From: an uncultured Faecalibacterium sp.
Lineage (GTDB): Bacteria > Bacillota > Clostridia > Oscillospirales > Ruminococcaceae
Direction of reading: 5' to 3'
Assembly (NCBI GenBank): GCA_934513205.1
Contig: CAKSWU010000041.1
Span: forward strand, 1 to 9,069
DNA: 9,069 nt
Shown here: positions 1 through 8,069 of the stretch, one piece after another
Layout of the letters: every line of letters starts with the position of its first letter
Position numbering within the stretch: the stretch's first letter is position 1
The notes under the pieces: model-generated
Told to the model about the DNA's origin: nothing
The model's database searches: none
The model's input: the letters and a program-made list of their open reading frames with translations, nothing else
Program-made: the position numbers and the translations under genes

Positions 1-66
1 AGTTAAGCTCACTTGTGCCGAAGATAGTTAGCTGGAAACGGCTTGTGAAAATAGGTAGTCGCTGAC
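1..66 (+). rRNA. rrf: 5S ribosomal RNA, 3' part
   Basis: This is the 3' half of a 5S rRNA gene; its 5' part lies outside the window. The sequence begins with the conserved GTTAAGC segment, continues with a GTGCCGAAGATAGTT-like stretch, and ends in GTAGTCGCTGAC, which resembles the 3' end of clostridial 5S rRNAs. No open reading frame fits here, and a strong hairpin terminator follows within ten bases, as expected at the end of an rRNA operon. The exact 3' end is estimated to within about three bases, because the closing helix pairs with sequence that is not visible. The call rests on recognised conserved segments, not on a covariance search. Confidence 0.85.
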
Positions 67-74
67 TTGAACAG

Positions 75-109
75 AAAAACGCTTCAGAAGAGATTCTGAA
101 GCGTTTTTT
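75..109. terminator. Bidirectional intrinsic terminator (rRNA operon / sugar operon)
   Basis: A 9-bp GC-containing perfect stem (81-89 with 94-102, loop GAGA) is extended by AAAAAC (75-80) pairing with GTTTTT (103-108). On the plus strand it ends in a T-run and would terminate the rRNA operon. On the minus strand the same bases give a stem followed by TTTTT, so it can also stop transcription coming from the PTS gene that ends at 190. Symmetry and T-runs on both sides are seen directly; function in both directions is inferred. Confidence 0.9.
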
Positions 110-126
110 CTTTGCAGAACAAAGCG

Positions 127-167
127 AACAGGGGGAGGAGCCGGTTGTGGCTCTTCCCCCTGTTTTT
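127..167 (+). terminator. Second GC-rich hairpin, probable backup terminator
   Basis: A 16-bp stem (127-142 with 149-164, loop GGTTGT) is followed by a short T-run. One position is a G-U wobble when read on the plus strand but an A-C mismatch on the minus strand, and the T-run lies on the plus-strand 3' side. It therefore fits better as a second terminator of the rRNA operon than as a terminator of the opposing PTS gene, although it could form in both transcripts. Confidence 0.65.
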
Positions 168-189
168 CTGAGAGTAGAATGAAAGGAAA

Positions 190-1548
190 TCAATGCTTAT
201 TGGCCAGCTTGCCGCCGAGGATGAAGGAGAGGATCGCTGCGATCACGAAGGTGGCAGCGATGCAGACAACCATCATCAGCAGATTGAAAGCACCGCCGTT
301 TGCGTAGGTGGGCAGTGAGGTAATGCCCGGCATGACAAAGGCGTAGCACTTGGCACCCAAAATGACGGTCAGTGCGCCGCCGATGCCATTGGCGATCATA
401 GCAGCGATGAGGGGAGTTTTGTTGGGAACCTGTACGGTGAACAGGGCAGGCTCGGAAATACCGAGGAATGCAGAAAAGCTGGTGGTGAGGGCCGCAGAGC
501 GCAGCTCTTTATCCTTCATACGCAGTGCAGCACCGAAGGCGGCACCAGATTCGGCCATGTTGTGGCAGAAGGAAACGGGCAGAAGATAGTCATAGCCCAG
601 AGTGGCAATGTTGGAGATCTGGATGGGAGAAGTGGACTGGTGCATACCAAACAGCACGATCAGCGGCATGAAGAAGCCCAGCAGGAAACCGGCGACAGGG
701 CCCAGCAGGCTGAACAGCCAGACGATGCCGTCTGCCAGTGCCAGACCGCCGTAGGCGCCCAAAGGTGCAAATACCAGCAGAGTCAGCGGCACAGAGATGA
801 CCAGAGACAGCATGGGCACCAGCACCATCTTGAGAACATCGGGGATAAAACGGTCGATAATGTGATAAACGATGGCCAGCAGGCCTACGCCCAAAATGAC
901 GGGGAAAACGGAGTCTGCATAGGAGAACACCGGGACTGCGATGCCCAGGAAAGTAAAGGGACTGGGGTCTGCGCCTACGGCTTCCACAAAGGTGGGATAC
1001 ATCAGCGCACCGGCCATACAGACACCGAGGTATTCATTCACCTTGAATTTGCGTGCTGCAGAGATGGCCAGCAGGAAGGGAAGAAAGTAGAAGGGCACAT
1101 CCGAGATCATGCTCAAGATCTGGCAGGTTCCGACACCGGTGTTTACGCCAAAGATCTCAGCCAGAGCCAGCAGGCCCTTGAGCATACCGCCTGCCACCAG
1201 TGCGGGCAGAATGGCAGAGAAGATGCCTGTGATGATATCCAGCACCTGAGCGCCCTTGACCTTTCCGGCAGAGGAAGGTTTATCTGCTGCCGCGGAGCTG
1301 TCCAGCAGGGGGACCACTTCATCATACACGCGATTGACATTGGGCCCGATGATGATCTGGTACTGACCATCCTTGATTTGTGCGCCCAGCACACCTTTGA
1401 GCTGGCGGATGTCGTCCAGCTTTGCAAGGCTGTCGTCCCGCAGATTGAAGCGCAGCCGCGTTACACAGTGCAGAGCGGTGGAAATATTGTGGCTGCCGCC
1501 CAGCAGCTCAACGATACTGGCTGCAAGTTCCTTGTTGTTCGTTGCCAT
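190..1548 (-). CDS. PTS beta-glucoside-type permease, domains IIB-IIC, no IIA
   Basis: This is a membrane permease of the phosphoenolpyruvate sugar phosphotransferase system, 452 aa. Residues about 1-85 form the IIB domain, with the phosphorylatable Cys28 in the motif LHCVTRLRF. Residues about 105-450 form a IIC domain of the glucose/sucrose/beta-glucoside family, with many hydrophobic membrane segments, a GMHQST segment and the signature ISEPALF. It would import a sugar and phosphorylate it on the way in. The protein ends right after IIC, so the usual C-terminal IIA domain of BglF/BglP-like permeases is missing and a IIA must come from elsewhere. A strong AAAGGAGG site precedes the ATG. It lies 30 bp downstream of the 6-phospho-beta-glucosidase gene and is probably cotranscribed, which makes aryl-beta-glucosides or cellobiose-like sugars likely. 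The exact substrate cannot be read from the sequence. Confidence 0.9.
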   Translation of the reverse strand: MATNNKELAASIVELLGGSHNISTALHCVTRLRFNLRDDSLAKLDDIRQLKGVLGAQIKDGQYQIIIGPNVNRVYDEVVPLLDSSAAADKPSSAGKVKGAQVLDIITGIFSAILPALVAGGMLKGLLALAEIFGVNTGVGTCQILSMISDVPFYFLPFLLAISAARKFKVNEYLGVCMAGALMYPTFVEAVGADPSPFTFLGIAVPVFSYADSVFPVILGVGLLAIVYHIIDRFIPDVLKMVLVPMLSLVISVPLTLLVFAPLGAYGGLALADGIVWLFSLLGPVAGFLLGFFMPLIVLFGMHQSTSPIQISNIATLGYDYLLPVSFCHNMAESGAAFGAALRMKDKELRSAALTTSFSAFLGISEPALFTVQVPNKTPLIAAMIANGIGGALTVILGAKCYAFVMPGITSLPTYANGGAFNLLMMVVCIAATFVIAAILSFILGGKLANKH

Positions 1549-1578
1549 AGGGGAATCCTCCTTTTACGGTAATATTTC

Positions 1579-3057
1579 TCAGGCGAGGTCTTCGCCATTG
1601 CTTTCAATGCACTTTTTATACCAGTAGAAGCTGTCCTTGCGGATGCGTTTTCCGGTGCCTTTGCCTCCGTTATCCAGATCGACATACACAACGCCATAGC
1701 GTTTGTCCATCGTCAGCGGTCCGCAGGAGACGATATCCAGAATGCCCCACATGGTGTAGCCCAGCAGCTCCACGCCGTCGCGCACAGCTTCCTTCATCTG
1801 CTGGATGTGTCCGCGCAGATAGTCGATACGGTAGGGGTCGTGCACAGTGCCGTCGGCCTCCACCACATCCGAAGTTCCAAGGCCGTTTTCAGCTACGAAC
1901 AGCGGCAGACCGTAGCGGTCGTACAGCTGGTTCAGGGTGATGCGCAGGCCGATGGGGTCCTTCTGCCAGCCCCACTCACTGGTCTCCAGATAGGGGTTCT
2001 TATTGGCCATGATGAGGTTGCCGGAGGTCTTTTCCCAGCTTTGGTCGCTGGTGGACACCTGTGAGAAGTAATAGGAGAAGGAGACAAAATCCACCGTGCC
2101 CTGCTGCAGGAGCTCTTCATCGCCCGGCTCCATCCGGATGTCGATCCCCAGCTTGTCAAAATAGCGGTTCATGTAGGCGGGATACTTGCCGCGTGCCATG
2201 ATGTCCGTGTAGAACCAGTTGGAATACTGGTCATCCAGAATGGCCTGCATGTTGTCCTCCGGGCGGCAGGTGGCGGGATAGGTGGTGAAGCGTGCGATCA
2301 TACAGCCGATCTTGGAGCCGGGCAGCATCTCGTGACCCATTTTCACGACCCGCGCACTGGCAAGGAATTGATGATGAAGGCACTGAAAGATCTCCTGATC
2401 CATGTGCGGCTCCTGATCGGGGATCAGACACACACCGTCCCATGGGGAAAACCGGCCTGCATTGATCTCGTTGAAGGGCAGCCAGTAGTCTACCAGATCG
2501 CCCAGCTCACGGAACAGCACTTCCACATAGCGGCAGTAAAAGTCGATGGTCTTGCGGTTCTTCCAGCCGCCGTACTTCAGTACCAGCTGTACCGGGATAT
2601 CATAGTGCAGGATGGTGGCAAAAACCTTCATGCCATGCTTTTTGCACTCGCCGAACAGATCTTTATAGTAGCGGATGCCGTCGGGGTTCGGCTGAGCGTC
2701 ATCGCCGTTGGGAAACAGCCGGGCCCAGCAGATCGAGGTACGAAAGATCTTCATGCCCATTTCTGCGAGCAGCGCAAGGTCCTGCTTGTAGGTGTGATAG
2801 AAGTCGATGCCGCGGCGATTGGGATAATAAGTGGTGCCCATATCCTGAAGCGCCTGATCGAACTCTGCTTTGGAGAACGGGCTGCCGTGATGCTTTGCCT
2901 CGACTTGTTCATGGTTCCATGCGGGGTCGAGGTAGCGGAGATCCTGTGTGGAAATGCCCTTGCCGCCATCGCGGAAGCCGCCGTCTGCCTGAGAGCAGGA
3001 AATGGCACCACCCCACAGAAAATCGGCATCAAAACCGGATTTTGTCTTATAAGCCAT
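1579..3057 (-). CDS. bglA: 6-phospho-beta-glucosidase, glycoside hydrolase family 1
   Basis: This cytoplasmic enzyme, 492 aa and the normal length for a GH1 protein, should hydrolyse phosphorylated beta-glucosides delivered by the PTS to glucose 6-phosphate plus aglycone or sugar. The N-terminus contains the GH1 start motif FLWGGAISCSQADGG (residues 13-27). The acid/base glutamate is E197 in FNEIN and the nucleophile is E390 in FVAENGLG. The segments TSEWGW (359-364), DPYRIDYLR and KRYGVVYVD (452-460) resemble bacterial 6-phospho-beta-glucosidases rather than plain beta-glucosidases. K452 and Y454 are in the region that binds the substrate phosphate in that group. The ATG is preceded by AAAAGGAGTG. 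It is the first gene of a two-gene operon with the PTS permease, and the AraC-type regulator diverges from its promoter. The choice between bglA-type and related 6-phospho-glycosidases (for example phospho-galactosidases) is inference. Confidence 0.93.
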   Translation of the reverse strand: MAYKTKSGFDADFLWGGAISCSQADGGFRDGGKGISTQDLRYLDPAWNHEQVEAKHHGSPFSKAEFDQALQDMGTTYYPNRRGIDFYHTYKQDLALLAEMGMKIFRTSICWARLFPNGDDAQPNPDGIRYYKDLFGECKKHGMKVFATILHYDIPVQLVLKYGGWKNRKTIDFYCRYVEVLFRELGDLVDYWLPFNEINAGRFSPWDGVCLIPDQEPHMDQEIFQCLHHQFLASARVVKMGHEMLPGSKIGCMIARFTTYPATCRPEDNMQAILDDQYSNWFYTDIMARGKYPAYMNRYFDKLGIDIRMEPGDEELLQQGTVDFVSFSYYFSQVSTSDQSWEKTSGNLIMANKNPYLETSEWGWQKDPIGLRITLNQLYDRYGLPLFVAENGLGTSDVVEADGTVHDPYRIDYLRGHIQQMKEAVRDGVELLGYTMWGILDIVSCGPLTMDKRYGVVYVDLDNGGKGTGKRIRKDSFYWYKKCIESNGEDLA

Positions 3058-3074
3058 GAAAATGCACTCCTTTT

Positions 3075-3086
3075 ACAACAAGTTGT
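3075..3086. promoter_or_regulatory. Palindrome in the bglA leader, candidate operator
   Basis: ACAACAAGTTGT is a perfect 12-bp palindrome just upstream of the bglA ribosome binding site and inside the predicted bglA leader. Bound protein here could block bglA transcription downstream of its start site. As RNA it would give only a weak four-pair stem with a CUUG loop, so a DNA-level site is more likely. A second small inverted repeat, CTTTTT-GTTG-AAAAAG, lies at 3102-3117. Confidence 0.35.
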
Positions 3087-3108
3087 CACGAGGTGTGGAT
3101 CCTTTTTG

Positions 3109-3137
3109 TTGAAAAAGCTCTTTCTGTATGTTATTAT
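3109..3137 (+). promoter_or_regulatory. Promoter of the araC-family regulator gene
   Basis: On the plus strand TTGAAA (3109-3114) and TATTAT (3132-3137) are separated by exactly 17 bp, and a TG one base upstream of the -10 makes it an extended -10. This predicts a start near 3144 and a leader of about 60 nt to the ATG at 3205. Its -10 uses the same base pairs as the -10 of the oppositely directed bglA promoter. Confidence 0.7.
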
Positions 3138-3147
3138 AGCAGAAAGA
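3119..3147. promoter_or_regulatory. Inverted repeat flanking the shared -10 region, candidate operator
   Basis: TCTTTCTG (3119-3126) and CAGAAAGA (3140-3147) form a perfect 8-bp inverted repeat with a 13-bp spacer, centred at 3133 on the shared -10 boxes. The half-site centres are about 21 bp apart, two helical turns, as expected for a dimeric regulator bound on one DNA face. Which protein binds is not shown by the sequence; the adjacent AraC-family protein is the obvious candidate, although that family often uses direct repeats. Confidence 0.5.
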
Positions 3148-3160
3148 AAAGATATGATAA
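3133..3160 (-). promoter_or_regulatory. Promoter of the bglA-PTS operon
   Basis: Read on the minus strand there is a consensus -10 box TATAAT (3133-3138) with a weaker -35 box TTATCA (3155-3160, four of six consensus bases) at 16 bp spacing. The transcript would start near 3126 and leave a leader of about 70 nt before the ATG at 3057. The weak -35 would fit a promoter that needs an activator. The -10 coincides with that of the divergent regulator promoter. Confidence 0.7.
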
Positions 3161-3192
3161 TGGCATAAAAATTGGAAAATAGTATCAAAATC

Positions 3193-3196
3193 GGAG
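3193..3196 (+). promoter_or_regulatory. Ribosome binding site that sets the regulator start
   Basis: GGAG lies eight bases before the ATG at 3205. The upstream in-frame TTG at 3172 has only ATGGCATAAAAA-like sequence before it and no purine-rich site. This supports the ATG as the start. Confidence 0.7.
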
Positions 3197-3204
3197 ATAT
3201 TGCC

Positions 3205-4203
3205 ATGAATCCTGCTGAATTGGAGTTGTTCCTTTACCGCCATACCGAAAGCGAAAACTGGCATTTGCAGCACCCCGGGCAGCTGAGCCGCAGTTATGAT
3301 AAGATGAAACAGGAGAAATTCCGAGGCGAGATGGGCTACTGTTTTGACTTTGTCAACACCCTGAAAAAAGATATGATCGGCATGATCAAGGAGACCCGGT
3401 TCACCGTTATCCCGAAGCACCACCATGTGGATATGGAACTGAACTATATTTACAGCGGGTCGTGTACCTTTGTCATCAATGGCAGAGAAGTTACTTTGAA
3501 AAAAGGGGATTTGTGCATTCTGGACAGTGACGTTTGGCACAGTGCCACCAGTTATAAAAAAGAACACGATATCGTCATCAACATCGTGTTCCGCAGGCAG
3601 TTTTTTGATGGAGTGTTCCTGAGCAGACTGTCACAGCAGGGAGTGGTGGCAGGTTTTCTGGTCGATGCAGTCTCCCGCAATCGCAGGCACGATAAATATC
3701 TCATCTTCCATACACAGAACGAACCAAAGATCCACTCTCTTATCCAATTCCTGCTGTGTGAATATTTTGACCGAAGCAGCTGCTATGGTGAGCTGGTCAA
3801 AGCCTATGCCACCGCACTGTTTCTGGAATTGGTGAACGTGATGCACTCACAGGCGGAGCGGACCATATCCGGCAGCAATGAGATCCTTGTGCCGGTGCTG
3901 CAATATCTGGAAAAGAACTATAAGAGCTGCACCCTTACACAGCTGGCGGAAAAGTTCGGCTATAACCCGAACTATCTCAGCGCCCAGCTCAAGCACATTA
4001 CAGGCTGCTCTTTTGTGGAACTGAAGAACCGTCAGCAGTTCTCGGAGGCGGCGTTTCTGCTGGCAAACACCGAAACCTCCATCAGCGAGATCATAGAAAA
4101 GACCGGCTGCAGCAACCGGACATTCTTTTACCGGAAGTTTGAGCAGATCTACGGCATGACCCCGCGGGAATACCGTGTGCAGGCAAAGCGGCTGCAGGAA
4201 TAA
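3205..4203 (+). CDS. AraC-family transcriptional regulator with cupin-like sensor domain
   Basis: This is a 332-aa DNA-binding regulator in the cytoplasm. Residues about 55-135 form a cupin-like sugar-sensing domain, visible as PKHHHVDMELNYI followed by GREVTLKKGDLCILDSDVWHSA, the pattern of AraC_binding/cupin domains. Residues about 230-330 carry the paired helix-turn-helix AraC domain: LTQLAEKFGYNPNYLSAQLK is the first HTH, and ISEIIEKTGCSNRTFFYRKFEQIYGMTPREYR is the second with the family's C-terminal signature. I chose the ATG at 3205 over an in-frame TTG at 3172 because only the ATG has a ribosome binding site. It diverges from the bglA-PTS operon, so it most likely controls that operon in response to the imported sugar or its phosphate. 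Whether it activates or represses cannot be told. It reads as lower in GC than the housekeeping genes to its right. Confidence 0.92.
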   Translation: MNPAELELFLYRHTESENWHLQHPGQLSRSYDKMKQEKFRGEMGYCFDFVNTLKKDMIGMIKETRFTVIPKHHHVDMELNYIYSGSCTFVINGREVTLKKGDLCILDSDVWHSATSYKKEHDIVINIVFRRQFFDGVFLSRLSQQGVVAGFLVDAVSRNRRHDKYLIFHTQNEPKIHSLIQFLLCEYFDRSSCYGELVKAYATALFLELVNVMHSQAERTISGSNEILVPVLQYLEKNYKSCTLTQLAEKFGYNPNYLSAQLKHITGCSFVELKNRQQFSEAAFLLANTETSISEIIEKTGCSNRTFFYRKFEQIYGMTPREYRVQAKRLQE

Positions 4204-4231
4204 AAAGAAGCCCTGCGCACTGCACAGGGCT
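4204..4231 (-). terminator. Intrinsic terminator of the lepA operon
   Basis: Read on the minus strand, AGCCCTGTGC and GCGCAGGGCT form a 10-bp stem (one U-G wobble) around an AGT loop, followed by TCTTTTTATT. It lies about 20 bp past the lepA stop and abuts the stop codon of the convergent regulator gene. Read on the plus strand the wobble becomes a C-A mismatch and there is no T-run, so it serves lepA rather than the regulator. Confidence 0.85.
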
Positions 4232-4252
4232 CCACGGATAGACAGGGGAGAA

Positions 4253-6064
<1,812 letters not shown>

Positions 6065-6070
6065 GTAGTT

Positions 6071-6075
6071 CCTCC
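6071..6075 (-). promoter_or_regulatory. Ribosome binding site that sets the lepA start
   Basis: GGAGG on the minus strand lies six bases before the ATG at 6064, inside the short alr-lepA gap. It rules in the canonical LepA start rather than the longer open frame that runs into alr. Confidence 0.85.
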
Positions 6076-6083
6076 GAGAGAAT

Positions 6084-7286
6084 TTATGCTTCCAGGATCC
6101 AGTCCTCGACGTCCACGATCTTTCCGTGCTCGAGGTAAACGCGGGGCACCCGGCGGGAGACCCCGCAGAGCACTTCGTAAGAGATGGTATCGGTCTTGCG
6201 GGCGATGGTCTCGGCATCGTCGCTGACACTGCCGCCCCACAGGATGGCTTCATCGCCTTCGTGCAGGTCCGGGATGCCGGTCACATCCACCATCATCTGA
6301 TCCATGCACACCCGGCCCAGCACCGGGCAGGCTCTGCCGTGGATCTCGACAACGCCTTTGCCGCAGCTCAACTGGCGGGGGTAGCCGTCGGCGTAGCCGG
6401 TGCACAGGGTGGCCACCAGAGTGGGCTTTTCAGCGGTGAAGCGGCGTCCGTAGCTGGCGCACTGACCGGGCTGCATCTCCTTGACCATGCTCACCACGGT
6501 CTTGAGGGTCATCACCGGCCGGAACTGCCCGAACCGGACCTCGTCGCTGGGGTCGTAGCCGTACAGGATGATGCCGGGGCGTGCCATGCAGCGCTCCCGG
6601 GGCAGACCCTCGGGCCAGTCCGGGTGCAGCATGACCCCGGCAGAGTTGTCGCAGTGCACAAGGGCCGGCTCCCGCCCGGCGTCCTTCAGCGCGTGGAAGG
6701 CTTTCACGAACAGCGCGTGCTGCTCGGCGGTATAGGCGACGTTCTCCGCTGCAGTGTCGTCTGCCACCGAAAAGTGCTGGAACAGGCCGGTCATTTCCAG
6801 TCCCGGCAGCGCACAGACCGCCAGCATCTCCCGGATGGCGGCGTCAAAATCGGTGCGCAGGGCAAAGCCGATGCGGCCCATGCCTGTGTCGGCCTTCAGG
6901 TGGATGTGCACCCTGCCGCCTGCTGCCACCGCAGCGGCGGACAGGTTCCGGGCCTGTTCCGTGGAGTAGCAGGCCACCGTGATGTGCTCGGCGATCAGGG
7001 TGGGAGCGTATTCCGGCTGCACATGGCCCAGAATCAGGATGGGCAGCGTCTGCCCCGCCTTGCGCAGCTGCACGGCCTCGGTCAGGCAGCTGACCGCCAG
7101 CCATGCTGCGCCCTCCTCGGCAAAAATGCGGGCGCACTGCACGGCGCCGTGACCGTAGCTGTCGGCCTTGACCACGGCGCACAGAGGCAGGGCCCCGGCA
7201 CGGGCTTTGACCGCCCGAAAGTTATCACGAAGGGCGTCAAGGTCGATCTCGGCCCAGACGTGTTTTTCAAAAGGTTGAGTCTGCAT
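6084..7286 (-). CDS. alr: Alanine racemase, PLP-dependent
   Basis: This enzyme interconverts L- and D-alanine in the cytoplasm, supplying D-alanine for peptidoglycan. It is 400 aa, a normal length. The N-terminal TIM barrel carries the PLP-binding lysine K40 in VVKADSYGHG; position 43 is Ser where Ala is usual. Other conserved segments are KADTGMGRIG (131-140), HCDNSAG (211-217) and ARPGIILYG (235-243). The C-terminal beta domain has the catalytic Tyr279 in CASYGRRFTA and CMDQMMVDV (327-335). The ATG lies 3 bp after the stop of the ttcA-like gene, and its AAAAAAGGAC site is inside the end of that gene, so translation is probably coupled. lepA follows 19 bp downstream. Confidence 0.97.
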   Translation of the reverse strand: MQTQPFEKHVWAEIDLDALRDNFRAVKARAGALPLCAVVKADSYGHGAVQCARIFAEEGAAWLAVSCLTEAVQLRKAGQTLPILILGHVQPEYAPTLIAEHITVACYSTEQARNLSAAAVAAGGRVHIHLKADTGMGRIGFALRTDFDAAIREMLAVCALPGLEMTGLFQHFSVADDTAAENVAYTAEQHALFVKAFHALKDAGREPALVHCDNSAGVMLHPDWPEGLPRERCMARPGIILYGYDPSDEVRFGQFRPVMTLKTVVSMVKEMQPGQCASYGRRFTAEKPTLVATLCTGYADGYPRQLSCGKGVVEIHGRACPVLGRVCMDQMMVDVTGIPDLHEGDEAILWGGSVSDDAETIARKTDTISYEVLCGVSRRVPRVYLEHGKIVDVEDWILEA

Positions 7287-7289
7287 GAT

Positions 7290-8069
7290 TCATTCGTCCT
7301 TTTTTGTGATAGTAAAACTGCCGCGCCCGGTGTGGACGGGTGCCCAGCCGTCAATGCCGCTTTCCTGCAGCGCGTGCAGGGTCTTTTGCCGGAAGGCGTG
7401 GTCGGTGCGGCAGCGTTCCTTCACGAATTCCTTGGTCTCTTCCCGCACGGTGACGCCGTCTGCAGGGCAGGCACTCTTCACGATGGGCAGGCCCTCGGCG
7501 CGGACGGCGTTGAGCACCTCCTGCTCGGTGGCAAGGAGCATGGGCCGGATGAGGGTCAGGTCCCGGCGGGACAGGTAGGTGACCGGCGAGAAACAGCCGA
7601 TGCGGCCCTCCCGCCAGAGGTTCATATAAAAGGTCTCCACTGCATCGTCCAGATGATGCCCCAGCGCCACCTTGTTGCAGCCCAACTCCTGCGCGGCGGT
7701 GTGCAGTGCGCCGCGGCGCAGCTTGGCGCACAGGGCGCAGGGGTTCTTTTCCTTGCGGTAGTCGAACACCACGGGGCCGATCTCGGTGCGGCGAATCTGA
7801 TACGGGATGCCGTACCGGGCGAACAGCGCTTCCAGCACCGAATAATCCATGGGCTTTCCGCCGAACTGGGGGTCCAGCGTGACGGCCTGCACGCTGAACT
7901 CGAACCCGATGTACTTGCGCAGCTCGGCAAGGCCGATGGTCAGCGCTACGCTGTCCTTGCCGCCGGAAACGCCCACCATCACCCGGTCGCCGGGGGCGAT
8001 CATTTCGTAGTCCTGCACGGCCTTGCGCATCAGACCGCAAAGCCGCTGCATTGCATGGGAACTGCTCAT
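7290..8069 (-). CDS. ttcA: TtcA-like tRNA 2-thiocytidine synthetase, PP-loop ATPase
   Basis: This is a 259-aa member of the TtcA/TilS PP-loop superfamily, which activates a tRNA base with ATP; TtcA thiolates cytidine 32 of certain tRNAs using an iron-sulfur cluster. The PP-loop SGGKDS is at residues 35-40 and GHHLDDAVET at 137-146. CALC (111-114), followed by LRRG, and a third cysteine, C201 in SACPADG, match the three cluster cysteines known in TtcA. TilS proteins lack these cysteines and usually carry extra C-terminal domains absent here. It is shorter than the E. coli enzyme of about 310 aa. Its ATG overlaps the stop codon of the upstream gene in an ATGA junction with no strong ribosome binding site, so it probably depends on translational coupling. 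The exact tRNA target in this organism is inferred by family only. Confidence 0.85.
   Translation of the reverse strand: MSSSHAMQRLCGLMRKAVQDYEMIAPGDRVMVGVSGGKDSVALTIGLAELRKYIGFEFSVQAVTLDPQFGGKPMDYSVLEALFARYGIPYQIRRTEIGPVVFDYRKEKNPCALCAKLRRGALHTAAQELGCNKVALGHHLDDAVETFYMNLWREGRIGCFSPVTYLSRRDLTLIRPMLLATEQEVLNAVRAEGLPIVKSACPADGVTVREETKEFVKERCRTDHAFRQKTLHALQESGIDGWAPVHTGRGSFTITKKDE

Noticed and set aside
562..1572. Open frame of 336 codons on the plus strand opposite the PTS gene
   Set aside because: It is antisense to a IIB-IIC protein with recognisable motifs, and its Gln/His/Asp-rich translation has no family resemblance.
3058..3132. Antitermination (BglG/LicT-type) leader before bglA
   Set aside because: The leader of about 70 nt has no stable stem followed by a T-run, and no antiterminator gene is nearby.
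3172..3204. TTG start adding 11 residues to the AraC regulator
   Set aside because: There is no ribosome binding site before the TTG, whereas the ATG at 3205 has GGAG eight bases upstream.
6065..6253. 63-codon N-terminal extension of LepA
   Set aside because: It overlaps the end of alr in another frame, resembles no LepA, and the canonical MARDNIRNF start has its own GGAGG site.
7290..8069. TilS (tRNA-Ile lysidine synthetase) for the PP-loop protein
   Set aside because: The CALC motif and third cysteine C201, and the absence of TilS C-terminal domains, fit TtcA better.
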